Assembly: GCA_964469555.1 (NCBI GenBank)
Contig: CAYYAQ010000041.1
Span: 1-36,540, forward strand
DNA length: 36,540 bases
Direction of reading: 5' to 3'
DNA from: CAYYAQ01 sp964469555
GTDB taxonomy: Bacteria > Planctomycetota > UBA1135 > UBA2386
The position numbers and the translations under genes are program-made. This document shows positions 35,594-36,540 of the stretch, piece after piece. The number at the start of each line of letters is the position of its first letter. The first letter of the stretch is position 1. The notes below the pieces were generated by a model. That model was not told the DNA's origin. It was given only the letters and a program-made list of their open reading frames with translations, and made no database searches.

Positions 35594-36540
35594 ATGTCGA
35601 CCTACATTCTGGGAATCTCGGCCTTCTACCACGACTCCGCTGCGTGCCTGATCCGCGATGGTGAGCTGGTGGCGGCGGTGCAGGAAGAGCGTTTTACGAG
35701 GAAGAAGCACGACCCCGACTTTCCGGTCCGCGCGGTCGAGTACTGCCTGCAGACGCAGGGGATCGAGGTTGCCGATCTCGAGTACGTGGGGTTCTATGAC
35801 AAACCCCTGCTGAAGTTCGACCGTCTGCTCGAGACGTATCTCGCGTTCGCCCCGAAGGGTTATAAGTCGTTCGCCGCGGCGATGCCGGTGTGGCTGGGCG
35901 AGAAACTCCACATTCCGCGGGCGATCACCAAGCACCTCGGCGCGAAACCGAAGAACCGCTACGTCTTCTCGGAGCACCACGAAAGCCACGCCGCGAGCGC
36001 GTTCTATCCCTCACCTTTCGAGGAGGCGGCGGTGCTGACGATGGACGGTGTCGGCGAGTGGGCGACGACGAGCATCGCGCTTGGTCGGGGCAACAAGCTC
36101 GAGATGTTGAAGGAGATCCGCTTCCCGCACTCACTGGGCCTCCTCTACTCGGCGTTCACGTACTACACCGGATTCCGGGTCAACTCAGGCGAGTACAAGC
36201 TGATGGGCCTCGCGCCGTACGGCGAGCCGAAGTTCTACGAGCTGATGATGGACAACCTGCTCGACCTGAAAGCGGACGGTAGCTACCGGCTGAACATGGA
36301 GTACTTCGCGTATCCCGTCGGGCTCACGATGACCGGCGCGAGAATGGAGGAGCTGTTCGGGGTGCCGGCGCGCACGTCGGAGACGGAGCTCACGCAATTC
36401 CACATGGACGTCGCCGCGTCGATCCAGAAGGTGACGGAGGAAGTCGTGTTGCGCACCGCACGCTACGCGCAGGAACTGACCGGCCAGAAGAACCTGTGCC
36501 TCGCCGGGGGCGTCGCGCTGAACTGCGTCGGGAACGGTCG
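35594..36540 (+). CDS. Carbamoyltransferase, NodU/CmcH/TobZ family (C-terminus beyond window)
   Basis: 315 codons of a carbamoyltransferase that makes O-carbamoylated products from carbamoyl phosphate and ATP via carbamoyl-adenylate. Family motifs: YILGISAFYHDSAACLI at the start, AAVQEERFTRKKHD, EHHESHAASAFYPSPFEEA with the metal-binding HxxxH type site, TMDGVGEWATTS, SGEYKLMGLAPYGEP, and LCLAGGVALNCVGNG at the edge, which begins the ATP-binding half. The C-terminal carbamoyl-transfer domain is cut off. The ATG 35594 follows a possible TATACT promoter; no strong ribosome site is seen. The acceptor substrate cannot be told from this part: members act on Nod factors, antibiotics or cell-surface sugars. 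Genes to the right would be needed for context. Confidence 0.92.
   Translation, partial: MSTYILGISAFYHDSAACLIRDGELVAAVQEERFTRKKHDPDFPVRAVEYCLQTQGIEVADLEYVGFYDKPLLKFDRLLETYLAFAPKGYKSFAAAMPVWLGEKLHIPRAITKHLGAKPKNRYVFSEHHESHAASAFYPSPFEEAAVLTMDGVGEWATTSIALGRGNKLEMLKEIRFPHSLGLLYSAFTYYTGFRVNSGEYKLMGLAPYGEPKFYELMMDNLLDLKADGSYRLNMEYFAYPVGLTMTGARMEELFGVPARTSETELTQFHMDVAASIQKVTEEVVLRTARYAQELTGQKNLCLAGGVALNCVGNG

Overview
The window is a GC-rich bacterial chromosomal segment around the replication-initiation genes. It is dense with single-copy housekeeping genes and shows no phage, insertion sequence, CRISPR array or RNA gene that I could recognise. Several traits together suggest a member of the Planctomycetota or a neighbouring aerobic, probably marine, phylum: the dnaA / dnaN / DciA-type / gyrB block without recF, a complete bacillithiol gene set, an Alternative Complex III plus caa3 oxidase operon, NhaD and a three-subunit transhydrogenase. 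This placement is an inference from gene content; no search was run. A run of ten N at 10021-10030 shows it is an assembled scaffold.

Layout. (1) 1-4727, minus strand: gyrB (C-terminus beyond the left edge), a DciA/DUF721 gene, dnaN and dnaA, with a 679-base non-coding spacer between dnaA and dnaN that holds a degenerate tandem repeat. (2) 4728-12668, minus strand: an apparent operon pyrF - bshC - bshB1 - parA - degenerate GHKL-fold protein - bshA - cysteine desulfurase, ending just upstream of dnaA. It carries all three bacillithiol biosynthesis steps, interrupted by an orphan ParA with a long acidic disordered tail and a GHKL-like protein that lacks ATP-binding motifs. (3) 12876-15819, plus strand: pntAA-pntAB-pntB, the proton-translocating transhydrogenase. 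(4) 15863-22147, minus strand: hemW and nhaD, then a SWIM-domain protein translationally coupled to a SNF2 helicase. (5) 22205-35233, minus strand: one long respiratory operon, actA-B-C-D-E-F, a small membrane protein, sco, coxB (with fused cytochrome c), coxA, coxC and coxD-like. (6) 35594 to the right edge, plus strand: the start of a NodU/CmcH-type carbamoyltransferase.

How the parts work together. The Act complex oxidises menaquinol/quinol and passes electrons through its cytochrome c subunits to the caa3 oxygen reductase, as in the Rhodothermus marinus supercomplex. The oxidase has the YSHPxVY signature of A2-type enzymes. SCO would load the CuA site. Transhydrogenase supplies NADPH, and bacillithiol would be the low-molecular-weight thiol of this aerobic cell, with the adjacent cysteine desulfurase sharing its cysteine pool. 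HemW fits the haem-rich physiology.

The most unusual parts are the ParA/pseudo-GHKL pair inside the bacillithiol operon beside dnaA, the repeat- and dyad-rich DNA on both sides of dnaA, and the uncharacterised 113-residue membrane protein within the respiratory operon.
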